From Cryptosporangium aurantiacum (GTDB lineage Bacteria > Actinomycetota > Actinomycetes > Mycobacteriales > Cryptosporangiaceae): a DNA stretch of 64,000 nt. Position numbers and translations under genes: made by a program. The stretch's first letter is position 1, and each line of letters starts with the position of its first letter. Shown piece after piece: positions 23,536 to 33,448 of the stretch. The notes under the pieces were generated by a model. It had not been told where the DNA came from. It was given only the letters and a program-made list of their open reading frames with translations, and searched no databases. The stretch covers positions 1 through 64,000 of the forward strand of contig NZ_FRCS01000025.1 in NCBI RefSeq assembly GCF_900143005.1. The letters run 5' to 3'.

Positions 23536-25659
23536 ATGGACGCTGTGGCCCTCGGGGTCGGCGTGATGATCGCCGTCGCCCTGATCGTCGTAATCGGGCT
23601 CGCCTTGATGGTGAGCCGGCTGTTCAAGAAGGTCGAGCAAGGCAAGGCACTCATCGTGTCGAAGGTCCGGAAAGTGGACGTGACCTTCACCGGCGCGACC
23701 GTTGTGCCGGTTTTACACCGCGCCGAGGTCATGGACATCTCGGTTAAAACTATCGAGATCGCCCGTACCGGCCGCGAAGGCCTGATCTGCCGCGACAACA
23801 TTCGCGCGGACATCCGGATCACGTTCTTCGTCCGCGTGAACAAGACCGTGGAAGACGTCATCAAGGTCGCGCAGGCGATCGGGACCGCACGGGCCAGTAA
23901 CCAGGAAACGCTGCAGGAACTGTTCAACGCGAAGTTCTCCGAAGCGCTGAAGACGGTCGGTAAACAGCTCGACTTCGTCGATCTCTACACCAAGCGCAAC
24001 GAATTCCGCGACCAGATCATCGCGGTCATCGGAACCGACCTGAATGGTTACAGCCTCGAGGACGCCGCGATCGACTACCTCGAGCAGACGCCGCTCAATC
24101 AGCTCGATCCGGCGAACATTCTGGACGCCCAGGGCATTCGGAAGATCACCGAGCTGACCGCCATCGAGCACGTGCGCACGAACGAGTTCCAGCGCACGGA
24201 GGAGAAGGAGATCACCCGGCAGAACGTCGACGCCAGGGAAGCCATCCTGGAGCTCGAACGCCGGCAGTCCGACGCCGAGATCAAGCAGCGGCGTGACGTC
24301 GAGACCAACCGCGCCCGCGAAGAGGCCGAGATCGCCCGCGTCCAGGCGGAGGAGCGGCTCAAGGCCCAGAAGGCGCACATGATCACCGACGAGGCGCTCG
24401 GCGTCCAGAACGAGAACAAGGCGCGGGAGATCGCGGTCGCCGAGAAGAACCGCGAGCGGGTCCTCGCGATCGAGACCGAGCGGATCGAGAAGGACCGTCT
24501 GCTCGAAGTGATCGCCCGCGAGCGCGAGACGCAGCTGACGACGATCTCGAAGGACAAGGAAGTCGAGGCCGAGAAGCGTGCGATCGCGGACATCATCCGG
24601 GAGCGCATCGCGGTCGAGAAGACCGTCGCCCAGCAGGAAGAGGACATCAAGAAGCTGCGCGCGATCGAGGAGGCCGAGCGGCTCCGCCAGACGCTGATCA
24701 TCCAGGCCGAGGCCGAGGCGCAGGAGAAGCTGGTCAAGGACATCAAGGCTGCGGAGGCTGCCGAGCAGGCCGCGGCACACATCGCCCGCGAGCAGCTGGT
24801 GCTGGCCGAGTCCCGGCAGCAGGCCGCCGAGCTCGACGCGAACGCGAAGATCCGCCTGGCCGAGGCCACCAAGGCCGAGGCCGCGGCGGCTGGACTGGCC
24901 GCCGTACAGGTGCGCGAGGCCGAGGCGGACGCGATCGAGAAGGGCGGTCTCGCCGAGGCCGTCGCCGAGCGGGAGAAGGGCCTGGCCGCGGCGCTGGTCG
25001 CCAAGGAGAAGGGCCTGGCCGAAGCCGCCATCGCGAAGGAGAAGGGTCACGCGGAGGCGTCGGCCGCCAAGGAGAAGGGTCTGGCCGAGGCCGAGAGCCT
25101 GCGCGAGAAGCTGAAGGGCGAGGCCGAGGGTCTCACCGAGAAGGCCGCCGCGATGGCCGCGCTCGACGAGTCCACCCGCGAGCACGAGGAGTACCGCCTC
25201 CGGCTGGAGATGCAGAAGGAGATCCAGCTGGCGAACATCGACGTCCAGCGTCAGGTCGCCGAGGCACAGGCCACGGTGCTCGCCACCGGGCTGGAGCAGG
25301 CCAACATCGACATCGTCGGCGGCGACACGGTGTTCTTCGACCGGCTGATGGGCTCGATCGCGCTCGGTAAGGGCGTCGACGGGTTCGTCCAGCACTCGGA
25401 CGTGGCCAGCAAGCTGACCCAGCCGTGGCTGGACGGCACCGCGAGCTTCACCGACGACCTGGGCCGGATCCTCGGAGCGGTCGACACCGCCGACATCCGG
25501 AACCTGACGATCTCGGCGCTGCTGATGAAGCTGATCAAGGCGAACGGCCCGGACAGCGCGAAGCTCGGTGAGCTGCTCGGCTCCGCGCGCCAGCTCGGCA
25601 TCGCCGACACCCCGCTGGCCCAGCTGACCGCGCTGAACGGCGCGACGGCGAAGGCGTGA
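23536..25659 (+). CDS. YqiK-like flotillin (SPFH/band 7 protein)
   Basis: 707 residues. One N-terminal membrane helix (about 5-30) is followed by a band-7/SPFH domain (about 35-200, with GKALIVSKVRKVDVTFTGATVVPVLHRAEVMDISVKT). A very long charged coiled coil (about 200-570) is rich in AEA/EKGLAEA repeats, the flotillin signature. A C-terminal globular stretch (about 580-707) contains IDIVGGDTVFFDRLMGSIALG. Flotillins oligomerise into membrane scaffolds. The coiled-coil region contains near-repeats AAKEKGLAEA encoded by about 30-45 bp units. The last codon overlaps the GTG of the ATPase gene (GTGA), implying tight stoichiometric coupling. Confidence 0.9.
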   Translation: MDAVALGVGVMIAVALIVVIGLALMVSRLFKKVEQGKALIVSKVRKVDVTFTGATVVPVLHRAEVMDISVKTIEIARTGREGLICRDNIRADIRITFFVRVNKTVEDVIKVAQAIGTARASNQETLQELFNAKFSEALKTVGKQLDFVDLYTKRNEFRDQIIAVIGTDLNGYSLEDAAIDYLEQTPLNQLDPANILDAQGIRKITELTAIEHVRTNEFQRTEEKEITRQNVDAREAILELERRQSDAEIKQRRDVETNRAREEAEIARVQAEERLKAQKAHMITDEALGVQNENKAREIAVAEKNRERVLAIETERIEKDRLLEVIARERETQLTTISKDKEVEAEKRAIADIIRERIAVEKTVAQQEEDIKKLRAIEEAERLRQTLIIQAEAEAQEKLVKDIKAAEAAEQAAAHIAREQLVLAESRQQAAELDANAKIRLAEATKAEAAAAGLAAVQVREAEADAIEKGGLAEAVAEREKGLAAALVAKEKGLAEAAIAKEKGHAEASAAKEKGLAEAESLREKLKGEAEGLTEKAAAMAALDESTREHEEYRLRLEMQKEIQLANIDVQRQVAEAQATVLATGLEQANIDIVGGDTVFFDRLMGSIALGKGVDGFVQHSDVASKLTQPWLDGTASFTDDLGRILGAVDTADIRNLTISALLMKLIKANGPDSAKLGELLGSARQLGIADTPLAQLTALNGATAKA

Positions 25660-28600
25660 CCGAGGTTCTGCCCGAGCCCGCCGGCGGCACGTCCGCCGGC
25701 GGGCCGGCTCCCGAAGCACCCGCACCCGGGCTGGACGTCGGGACGTACGAGGTCTTGCGTAACCGGCTGGCCGCGCAGGCGACGGAGCTGGCCGGGCACG
25801 CCGAGGCGCTCAACGACCGCCGGCTGGAGGTGTTCGGCGGCACCGAGCTCCGGCTGACCGGTACCGCCCAGATCCGCACCCAGCACAACTGCGTGCCGCG
25901 GGACATCGCGTCGGTCGGCGACCGGCTGCTCTTCGGTTACAACGCCTACCTGGGCATGAAGCCGGAGACGACGGTCGAGGACGTGTTCTCGGTGCACCGG
26001 CTGGTGCGGGACGAGGACCGGATCGCGTTCGAGGAGCTCGAACACGATCCCCTGCTCACGGACGGCCAGTTCGGCAAGGATCTCGGCGAGCAGTACCGGT
26101 ACTACCGGGAGAGCACGCTGCTGCAGCTGCGGCGGCTCGACCCGCTGCTGCTCGCGGTGTTCCGGACCAGCCCGCGTGCCGACGACAACCGGGTGCTGCG
26201 GTGGCGCCTGGAGCTGGATGGCACCGCGCAGTACGTCGACAACAAGGGCGAGCGGGACCACGTCCTCCCGGCACCGCACGACTTCACCTGGACCGAAACC
26301 ACCCGCAAGGACCACGTCCTCGGCAGGCACCCGCACATCTCGATCGAGGGTGAGGTGTTCGTCGAGACGATCGGCGGCGACCTCACGATCAAGGTCGAGA
26401 ACAACACCGAGTCCGGCGAGGGCATCTATACCGAGCCGGTCGTCGAGCCGCTGCAGAGCCTCGCCGACGCCGACGTCGGCTACGCCCGGCTCGGGCCGCT
26501 GATCCTGCTGCGGATCCGTCCGTACAAAGAGGACGCCTGGCGCTACCTGATCTTCAACACGCTCACCCGGGACGTGCTGCGTCTCGACGGCATCGGGCAG
26601 GCCTGCCAGCGCCTGCCCGAGGACCAGGGCCTCATCGTGCCCGGCGGGTATTACCTCGCGACCGGCGTCCACCGGGTGTTCGACGCGGACACCACCGGGC
26701 TCGAGTTCGAGCGGGTCGTCCGGTCGACCAACGGCGAGGACGTCCTCTACGTCTTCCACGACCGGAACGACGGCCGCTACCTGCTGCTGCCGTACAACGT
26801 CATCCGCAAGGAGATCGCGAACCCGATCGCCTGCCACGGGTACGCGTTCTACGACGACGGCACGATGGTCGTGCTGCGGGCCACGTCGTCCGAGCCGAGC
26901 CGCATCCACCACCTGCAGGTCTGGCAGACGCCGTACGTGTCCGACGCGTACGCGGCGGCGCAGCCGGTGGGCACCGGGCCGCTGGAGCGGATCGGCAACG
27001 CCGACCTGGTCCGGGGCATCTCGGACCTGCTGTCGGTCGCCAGGATGGCCGAGGAGACGACGCCGACCTCGGCCGCGTTCGACGCGCTGATCGGGGCGTG
27101 CCGCCGGGCCGTCGACCGCTACCACTGGCTGGGCGAGAACGGGCTGGAGGCGCCGCTCGCCCAGTTGCGGCGCACGGCCGAGCAGGTGCGCGAAGAGTTC
27201 GAGAAGGTCCAGAGCCTCCGGGCGCTGGCGAACGAAGCGCTCGAGGCCGCCGAGAGCGAGCTCGGCACGCTGATCCGCGGCGCCCGCACCGAGACGCCGG
27301 CCACCGCCGACGCGTGGGCCGCACAGCTCGCGTCCCTGCGTCGGGCGCAGGGACGCGTGGTCGGGCTGCGCGAGGTCCGGTACATCGATCAGGCCGCGCT
27401 CGACGCGCTCGCCGGGGAACTGACCGACGAACTGGCGACCGCCGGTCGGCGGGCGGTCGAGTTCCTGCGTGGTGACGGCGCGTTCGACAGCTACGAACAA
27501 CAAGCCCAACAGCTCACTGCGGACGCCGAAGCGATCGCGTCCGTGGCCGAGGCGACGCCGCTCGCCGAGCGGCTCGACCAGCAGTCCGACGGACTCGCGG
27601 TGGTCACCGAGGTCCTCACCTCGCTGGACATCGAGGACGCGAACGTCCGCACCGAGCTGCTCGCCCGGATCGGAAACGTGCTCGGCAGCATCAACCGGGC
27701 CCGCGCCACGCTCGACGCCCGGCGCCGCGAGCTGCTGGCGGTGGAAGGGCGGGCCCAGTTCGCGGCCGAGTTCGCGCTGCTCGGGCAGGCCGTGACCGGC
27801 GCGCTGGCGGTGGCGGACTCACCCGAGGCCTGCGACGAGCAGCTCGCGAAGCTGATGGCCCAGGTCGAAGGGCTCGAATCCCGGTTCGGGCACTTCGACG
27901 AGTTCCTCGGGTCGCTCGCCGAGAAGCGCGAGGACGTCTACGAGGCGTTCTCCGCCCGCAAGCAGGCGCTGCTCGACGACCGGCAGCGGCGGGCGAACCG
28001 GCTGGCGCAGTCGGCGGACCGCATCCTCGGCAGCGTGCAGCGCCGCGCCACGACGCTGGCCACGCTCGAGGACGTCAACACGTACTTCGCGACCGACCCG
28101 ATGGTCGGCACGCTCCGGGGCCTGATCGGCGAGCTGCGGACGCTCGGCGACCCGATCCGCGCCGAGGAGTTCGAGCGGCGCCTGGCGACCGCGCGCCAGG
28201 AGGCCGGCCGGTCGCTCCGGGACCGCACCGACCTCTACGACGGCGACACGATCCGGCTGGGTCGGCACCGGTTCGCGGTGAACACCCAACCGGCCGAGCT
28301 GACGCTGGTGCCGCACGAGGGCCGGCCGATGTTCGCGATCACCGGCACCGACTACCGGGCGCCGGTCACCGACCCGACGTTCGCCGCGACCGCGGAGTTC
28401 TGGGACCAGCCGCTGGTCTCCGAGGACGCGACGCTCAGCCGGGTCGAGTACCTCGCGGGCTCGTTGCTGCTCGACGGGGTTCGCGACCCGGCGAAGGTGC
28501 AGGCCGCGGCGGCCGAGCGGTACGAGGAGGGGTACGAGCGCGGCGTCCACGACCAGGACGCCGCGGCCGTGCTCCGGACGCTGGTCGAGCTGTACGACGG

Positions 28601-30500
28601 CGCCGGGCTGCTCCGGTACCCGCCGGCGGCGCGGGCGGCTGCGCAGCTGTTCTGGGCCTACCGTGCGCAGGACCGCGGGCAGTGGGAGGTCCGCGCTCGT
28701 TCGCTGACCCGCGCTCGGGAGATCTTCGGCACGGCCGAGGGCCTCGACGCGCTGACCGCCGACCTGGCTGCCGAGATGACCGACGCCGACCAGCCGCTGC
28801 TCGCCGCCGAGTATCTGATCGCTGAGCTGGCGAACGAACCGTTCGGGTTCGTCACCGGGCCGACGGCTGCGGCGCTGGTGGCCGGATTCGAGCGGAAGCT
28901 GGGCCCGGAGGCGTCCGCGTTCGACGAGGACCTGAAGGCTCTCGGCGACGACCTGCCCGGCCGGTACCAACTCGCCCACGCGTGGCTGTCGGCGTACGCC
29001 GGGGAGGCCACCGGCGAGGACCTCGACGAGGCGGTCGCGTTGCTGCTCATCGGCGACGACGTCCCCCGGCGGGCGTCGGACGCCGTGGTCGAGGCGACCG
29101 TCGACGGGCTGCTGTCCGCGCATCCCCGCATCGAGGGGCGGACGCTGCGGGTGCGGCTGGACGACCTGCTCGCGCGGGTGCGCCGCTTCGCCGACGTCCG
29201 GGTGCCCGCGTTCCGGGCGTACCAGAAGCAGCGCAACGCGGTCGTGGCCGCGGAGCGTGACCGGCTGCGGCTGGACGAGCTGAAGGCGGGCGTGCTCAGC
29301 TCGTTCGTCCGCAACCAGCTGGTCGACCAGGTCTTCCTGCCGCTGATCGGCGACAACCTGGCCAAGCAGCTCGGCACGGTCGGCCCGGACTCGCGGACCG
29401 ACCAGATGGGTCTGCTGCTCCTGCTCTCCCCACCCGGCTACGGCAAGACGACGCTGATGGAGTACGTGGCTTCGCGGCTCGGTCTGGTGTTCGTGAAGAT
29501 CAACGGCCCGGCGCTGGGCCACGACGTGACGTCGCTGGACCCGGAGCAGGCGCCGAACGCGGCCGCCCGGCGGGAGGTCGAGAAGATCTCGTTCGCGCTG
29601 GAGCTCGGGAACAACACGCTGCTCTACCTGGACGACATCCAGCACACGTCGCCCGAACTGCTGCAGAAGTTCATCTCGCTCTGCGACGCCACCCGCCGGA
29701 TGGACGGCGTCTGGAACGGCGAGACGAGAACGTACGACCTGCGCGGCAAGCGGTTCGCGGTCTGCATGGCCGGTAACCCGTACACCGAGTCGGGGCAGCG
29801 GTTCCAGGTACCGGACATGCTGGCGAACCGCGCCGACGTCTGGAACCTCGGTGACGTGCTCTCCGGGCGCGAGGAGCAGTTCGCGCTGAGCTTCCTGGAG
29901 AACTCGCTGACGTCGAACCCGGTGCTGGCACCGCTCTCGACCGGCGCGCCCTCCGACGTGGAGCTGCTGGTGCGGCTCGCGCGCGGTGACGCGACCGTGC
30001 GCCCGGATCAGCTGGAGAAGGCGTACTCGTCGGTGGAGTTGGACCAGATCCTCGGGGTGCTGCGGCACCTGCTGCGGGTCCAGCGGGTCGTATTGGCGAA
30101 CAACGAGGCATACATCGCGTCGGCGGCCCAGGCCGACGCGTCCCGCACCGAACCGCCGTACCGGCTCCAGGGCTCGTACCGGAACATGAACAAAATGGCG
30201 CAGCGGGTGCTGCCGGTGATGAACGAGGCCGAGCTCGAAGCCGTGATCGACGACCACTACGTCGGCGAGGCGCAGACGCTGGCCGCGGACGCCGAGGCGA
30301 ACCTGCTGAAGCTGGCCGAATTGCGGGGCAAGCTCACCCCGGAGGCCGCCGCGCGCTGGGAGGCTGTCAAGGAGGGGTACCTACGCGAGCGCGCGCTCGG
30401 CGGGACGGACGATCCGCTCGGGCGCGCGGTCGGTGCGGTCGGCCTGCTCGCCGACCGCGTCCGCGACGTCGAACAAGCGATCACCCGCTTGCACCGCTGA
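25656..30500 (+). CDS. Giant DUF3686-type AAA+ ATPase ('DNA repair ATPase' family)
   Basis: 1614 residues. The N-terminal third (about 60-450) is beta-rich and matches the DUF3686 region of proteins annotated as ATPases involved in DNA repair. A long helical or coiled middle (about 480-860) follows. A C-terminal AAA+ module has Walker A PPGYGKTT (1259-1266, Lys 1264), Walker B LLYLDDIQ (DD 1326-1327) and a sensor-1-like CMAGNPYTESG. The protein has no membrane span. The 'DNA repair' name is annotation lore, not proven function. Its GTG overlaps the flotillin stop, so it is made with the flotillin and may be a motor acting on or recruited to the flotillin scaffold. It is the largest gene in the window. 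Confidence 0.82.
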   Translation: MTEVLPEPAGGTSAGGPAPEAPAPGLDVGTYEVLRNRLAAQATELAGHAEALNDRRLEVFGGTELRLTGTAQIRTQHNCVPRDIASVGDRLLFGYNAYLGMKPETTVEDVFSVHRLVRDEDRIAFEELEHDPLLTDGQFGKDLGEQYRYYRESTLLQLRRLDPLLLAVFRTSPRADDNRVLRWRLELDGTAQYVDNKGERDHVLPAPHDFTWTETTRKDHVLGRHPHISIEGEVFVETIGGDLTIKVENNTESGEGIYTEPVVEPLQSLADADVGYARLGPLILLRIRPYKEDAWRYLIFNTLTRDVLRLDGIGQACQRLPEDQGLIVPGGYYLATGVHRVFDADTTGLEFERVVRSTNGEDVLYVFHDRNDGRYLLLPYNVIRKEIANPIACHGYAFYDDGTMVVLRATSSEPSRIHHLQVWQTPYVSDAYAAAQPVGTGPLERIGNADLVRGISDLLSVARMAEETTPTSAAFDALIGACRRAVDRYHWLGENGLEAPLAQLRRTAEQVREEFEKVQSLRALANEALEAAESELGTLIRGARTETPATADAWAAQLASLRRAQGRVVGLREVRYIDQAALDALAGELTDELATAGRRAVEFLRGDGAFDSYEQQAQQLTADAEAIASVAEATPLAERLDQQSDGLAVVTEVLTSLDIEDANVRTELLARIGNVLGSINRARATLDARRRELLAVEGRAQFAAEFALLGQAVTGALAVADSPEACDEQLAKLMAQVEGLESRFGHFDEFLGSLAEKREDVYEAFSARKQALLDDRQRRANRLAQSADRILGSVQRRATTLATLEDVNTYFATDPMVGTLRGLIGELRTLGDPIRAEEFERRLATARQEAGRSLRDRTDLYDGDTIRLGRHRFAVNTQPAELTLVPHEGRPMFAITGTDYRAPVTDPTFAATAEFWDQPLVSEDATLSRVEYLAGSLLLDGVRDPAKVQAAAAERYEEGYERGVHDQDAAAVLRTLVELYDGAGLLRYPPAARAAAQLFWAYRAQDRGQWEVRARSLTRAREIFGTAEGLDALTADLAAEMTDADQPLLAAEYLIAELANEPFGFVTGPTAAALVAGFERKLGPEASAFDEDLKALGDDLPGRYQLAHAWLSAYAGEATGEDLDEAVALLLIGDDVPRRASDAVVEATVDGLLSAHPRIEGRTLRVRLDDLLARVRRFADVRVPAFRAYQKQRNAVVAAERDRLRLDELKAGVLSSFVRNQLVDQVFLPLIGDNLAKQLGTVGPDSRTDQMGLLLLLSPPGYGKTTLMEYVASRLGLVFVKINGPALGHDVTSLDPEQAPNAAARREVEKISFALELGNNTLLYLDDIQHTSPELLQKFISLCDATRRMDGVWNGETRTYDLRGKRFAVCMAGNPYTESGQRFQVPDMLANRADVWNLGDVLSGREEQFALSFLENSLTSNPVLAPLSTGAPSDVELLVRLARGDATVRPDQLEKAYSSVELDQILGVLRHLLRVQRVVLANNEAYIASAAQADASRTEPPYRLQGSYRNMNKMAQRVLPVMNEAELEAVIDDHYVGEAQTLAADAEANLLKLAELRGKLTPEAAARWEAVKEGYLRERALGGTDDPLGRAVGAVGLLADRVRDVEQAITRLHR

Positions 30501-30512
30501 CCAGGAGGAATC

Positions 30513-31658
30513 TTGGCGCCTGACCGGGCTCCGCGGCGACGCTGGAGCCCGGTTGCGCGCCGACGGGTTCGGCTGCTCGCTGTTGTGCTCGGGGTGGCGA
30601 TCCTGCTGGGGCCGGAGCTTCGGCCCAAGGTCGGGCCGGAGATCGTTCAGGGCGACGAACGAGTGCGGCGGACGATGGGCGCTTGGCTTCCGTACTGGAA
30701 CACGCAGGCCGCCTACCGGACCGTGCTGCGCAACGCGGACCTGTTCGAGTACGCGAGCCCGTTCTGGTACCAGACCCGCGGTGTCACCACGATCCGGCCG
30801 CGCCGGGGTGCGGGCAATGGTGATGTCGTCAGCGGGCTGCGCCGGGAGGGTCTGGCCGTCCTGCCGACCGTGACGCTCGGCCTCAACACGACGCAGTGGG
30901 TGACCGCGATGCGTCCGGCCGCGAACCGGCGCGCGCACGTCTCGACGCTGATGCGGCTGGCGAGCCGCTACGACGGGCTCGACCTGGACTACGAGTCGTT
31001 CACCAAGACGTCCGACGCCCGGGTCGCGAACCAGGTCCGGTTCACGTTCACCGACATCGCGCGGGACCTCTGCACGCGGCTCCACGCGGTGAAGAAGCGC
31101 TGCACGATCACGGTGATGGCGCGCACCAGGCCGGCGCCCGCGAAGTTTCGCGGCCCGTACGCGGCCTGGGTCTACGACTATCCGACGCTGCTGGAGTTCA
31201 CCGACCGGCTCCGCGTGATGGCGTACCACGAGCACGGCGCCGGAAGCCGTCCCGGACCGATCGCCGGCACCACTTGGGTGCGTCGGGTCGTCCGGTACGC
31301 CACCGAGGCGGCCGACCGGGTGGGGGCTCCGCGGTCACGAGTGGAGATCGCGCTGCCCGCCTATGGGTTCGACTGGCCACTCCCCCGCGGACGTGGCAAG
31401 AGCCGGACGACCGCTCAGATGGAGGCGCTCCGGACCCGGCTCGGTGCGGAACGGACGTGGGATCCGGTGGCCGAGGAGTACTCGTTCCGGTACGTCCAGA
31501 ACGGCGTCGAGCGGGTCGCCTGGTACCCGGAGGCGCGGTCCACCCAGCACAAACTCGACGTCATTCAGCAGGCCGGTGCGCGGTACGGGCTCTGGTACCC
31601 GGGCGGTGAGGATCCGGCCGTCTGGGACGACGCTTTCCGGCCCGCTTCTACTTGGTGA
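30513..31658 (+). CDS. GH18-like glycoside hydrolase (YaaH-type), secreted or membrane-anchored
   Basis: 381 residues from TTG 30513, which has AGGAGG about 5 nt upstream. A basic N-terminus and one hydrophobic helix (VRLLAVVLGVAILLGPEL) act as signal anchor. The catalytic barrel shows the GH18 motif YDGLDLDYESF (DGxDxDxE, catalytic Glu intact) and later VMAYHEHG and GLWYPGGED, as in YaaH-like muropeptide or chitin-type hydrolases. It starts 12 nt after the giant ATPase, so it is likely the fourth gene of the flotillin operon. A role in cell-wall remodelling is a reasonable inference. Its 3' end overlaps the convergent DedA gene by 11 nt. Confidence 0.78.
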   Translation: MAPDRAPRRRWSPVARRRVRLLAVVLGVAILLGPELRPKVGPEIVQGDERVRRTMGAWLPYWNTQAAYRTVLRNADLFEYASPFWYQTRGVTTIRPRRGAGNGDVVSGLRREGLAVLPTVTLGLNTTQWVTAMRPAANRRAHVSTLMRLASRYDGLDLDYESFTKTSDARVANQVRFTFTDIARDLCTRLHAVKKRCTITVMARTRPAPAKFRGPYAAWVYDYPTLLEFTDRLRVMAYHEHGAGSRPGPIAGTTWVRRVVRYATEAADRVGAPRSRVEIALPAYGFDWPLPRGRGKSRTTAQMEALRTRLGAERTWDPVAEEYSFRYVQNGVERVAWYPEARSTQHKLDVIQQAGARYGLWYPGGEDPAVWDDAFRPASTW

Positions 31659-32289
31659 GCTCAGCAGCGGGTTCTTCAGCCGGGCGTCCGCGCCGGCGTA
31701 GCGTCCGAATGGCCCAGAGCAGCAGGACAACGGCGAGAAGCCCGACGATCACGTAACCACCGGTGCTGAGCACGCCCTCGATCCTGCGGGCCGCCGAACC
31801 CAGCGCGGCACCCAGGCTGATGTGCAGCAGCGACCAACAGGTGGCGCCGAGCACCGCGGCGGGGAAGAAGCGGTACGGCGCGAGGCCCGCGCTGCCGGCC
31901 GCGGCCGGGGTGAGGGCGCGGACCGCAGGCAGGAACCGGACGAAGAACACCGCCCAGGCGCCGCGGCGCTGGAGTGTGTCGGCGGCGCGGTCCCAGAGCG
32001 TCGCGCCGTAACGGCGGACCATCCGGGTCTCGCGGAGGCGCGGGCCGTAGCGGCGGCCGATGAGGTAGCCGATCGAATCGCCGAGTACCGCACAGGCAGT
32101 GACCACCGCCCAGAGGGCCAGGAAACGCGGTGCGGTGGTGGCCGTGGTCGAGGCCACGAGCAGGCTCGACTCGCCGGGGACGACGAGGCCGAGGCCGATC
32201 GTGCACTCGCCGAGCACCAGAAGGCCGGCCACGGCGATGACCGCCGGGGGCGGTAACGCCTGCAACCAGTCCAGTACGTCACCCAGCAT
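31648..32289 (-). CDS. DedA/SNARE-associated family membrane protein
   Basis: 213 residues. The family motif region is clear: E(C)TIGLGLVVPGESSLL near 28-42, then a G-x-x-x-GYLIGRRYG and FFVRFLPAVRALTPAAAG segment around 115-135. About four to five hydrophobic helices and a basic tail complete it. DedA proteins are implicated in undecaprenyl-phosphate or phospholipid translocation and proton-dependent membrane homeostasis. The stop TAG overlaps the end of the convergent GH18 gene. Confidence 0.88.
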   Translation of the reverse strand: MLGDVLDWLQALPPPAVIAVAGLLVLGECTIGLGLVVPGESSLLVASTTATTAPRFLALWAVVTACAVLGDSIGYLIGRRYGPRLRETRMVRRYGATLWDRAADTLQRRGAWAVFFVRFLPAVRALTPAAAGSAGLAPYRFFPAAVLGATCWSLLHISLGAALGSAARRIEGVLSTGGYVIVGLLAVVLLLWAIRTLRRRGRPAEEPAAELTK

Positions 32290-32413
32290 GTGCGTTCCTC
32301 TCGACCCGGACGCGTTCGTGTCGTAACGGACGCTAGGTCGAGCCTGACAGCCGAAAAACGACCTTTCGTCAGGGACGAACCCCTACTTTGGCTGGGAGTG
32401 ATTGGCTGGTGGC

Positions 32414-33442
32414 ATGCTGCCCTGGGATGCCGAATTGGCCGGTGAACTCAATCGGGACACGATCGACTCGACGCTGCTACGGGACAACCCCCTAGGGGAT
32501 CCCCACGAACGCCCGATCTGGGTCTACACGCCGCCGGGCTACGAGGACGACCCGGAGAGCCGGTGGCCGAGCGTCTACGTGATCCAGGGGTACACCGGTC
32601 ACCTGAGCATGTGGGCGAACCGGGCGCCCTTCCGCCAGCCGTTCCCGGAGACCGCCGATGCGGTGTTCGCGTCCGGGGAGGCGCCCGGGTGCATCGTCGT
32701 GTACGTCGACGCGTGGACGCTGTACGGCGGCTCGCAGTTCGTCGACTCGCCGGGCACCGGGAGGTACCACTCGTACCTGTGCGACGAGGTCGTGCCGTGG
32801 GTCGATGCCCGGTACCGGACGCTGGATCGGCCGGAGTCGCGGGCGATCGCGGGCAAGTCGTCCGGTGGGTTCGGCGCGATGATCACGCCGATGCTGCGGC
32901 CGGATCTGTTCGGTGCGCTGGCGACGCACGCCGGGGATTCGCTGTACGAGTACTGCTACCTGCCGGAGTTCGCGAAGGCGGCGCGGTACCTCCGGGAGTA
33001 CGGTGGTGACATTCTGCGCTGGTGGGACGAGTTTCGGCTGCGGCCCTCGTTCACCAAAGAAGCGGACAACACGCTGCTGATCCTGCTGGGCTGTAGCGCG
33101 TGCTTCTCCGCCGACGACGACACCACCGTCCGGCTGCCGTTCGACCCGGTGACCGGTGAACTCGTCCCCGAACGCTGGCAGCGGTGGCTCGACTGGGACC
33201 CGGTGCGGATGGTCGACAAGCACGCCGACGCGCTGCGGTCGCAGCAAGCGATCTGGATCGACGCGGGCACGCGGGACGAGTGGTTCCTGGATTTGGGCGC
33301 TTCGGCGTTTCACGCCGGGTTGAAGCGGATCGGTATCCCGGACGAGCGCATCCACTTCGAACTGTTCGACGCCGGGCACGGCGGCATCGACTACCGCTAC
33401 CCCCAGTCCCTGACCTGGCTAGCCCACCGCCTCGCCCGCTAG
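32414..33442 (+). CDS. Esterase-like alpha/beta hydrolase (EstA/antigen-85-like fold)
   Basis: About 342 residues. An alpha/beta hydrolase of the esterase D/Fes family is indicated by VYTPPGYEDDPESRWPSVYVIQGY and the nucleophile elbow GKSSGGFGAM (Ser near 157). An acid residue probably lies in the DAGTRDEWFLD segment, and a catalytic His in DAGHGGIDYR. No signal peptide is visible, so it should be cytoplasmic. ATG 32414 was taken as start; TTG 32402 is an alternative with a GGGAG site. The gene converges on the polysaccharide cluster with only 6 nt between stop codons. Confidence 0.75.
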   Translation: MLPWDAELAGELNRDTIDSTLLRDNPLGDPHERPIWVYTPPGYEDDPESRWPSVYVIQGYTGHLSMWANRAPFRQPFPETADAVFASGEAPGCIVVYVDAWTLYGGSQFVDSPGTGRYHSYLCDEVVPWVDARYRTLDRPESRAIAGKSSGGFGAMITPMLRPDLFGALATHAGDSLYEYCYLPEFAKAARYLREYGGDILRWWDEFRLRPSFTKEADNTLLILLGCSACFSADDDTTVRLPFDPVTGELVPERWQRWLDWDPVRMVDKHADALRSQQAIWIDAGTRDEWFLDLGASAFHAGLKRIGIPDERIHFELFDAGHGGIDYRYPQSLTWLAHRLAR

Positions 33443-33448
33443 CGCTGC

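Noticed and set aside
25251-30257. Two minus-strand frames of about 750 and 810 codons opposite the flotillin and giant ATPase genes
   Set aside because: Antisense shadows with no recognisable domains; the plus strand has clear SPFH and AAA+ motifs.
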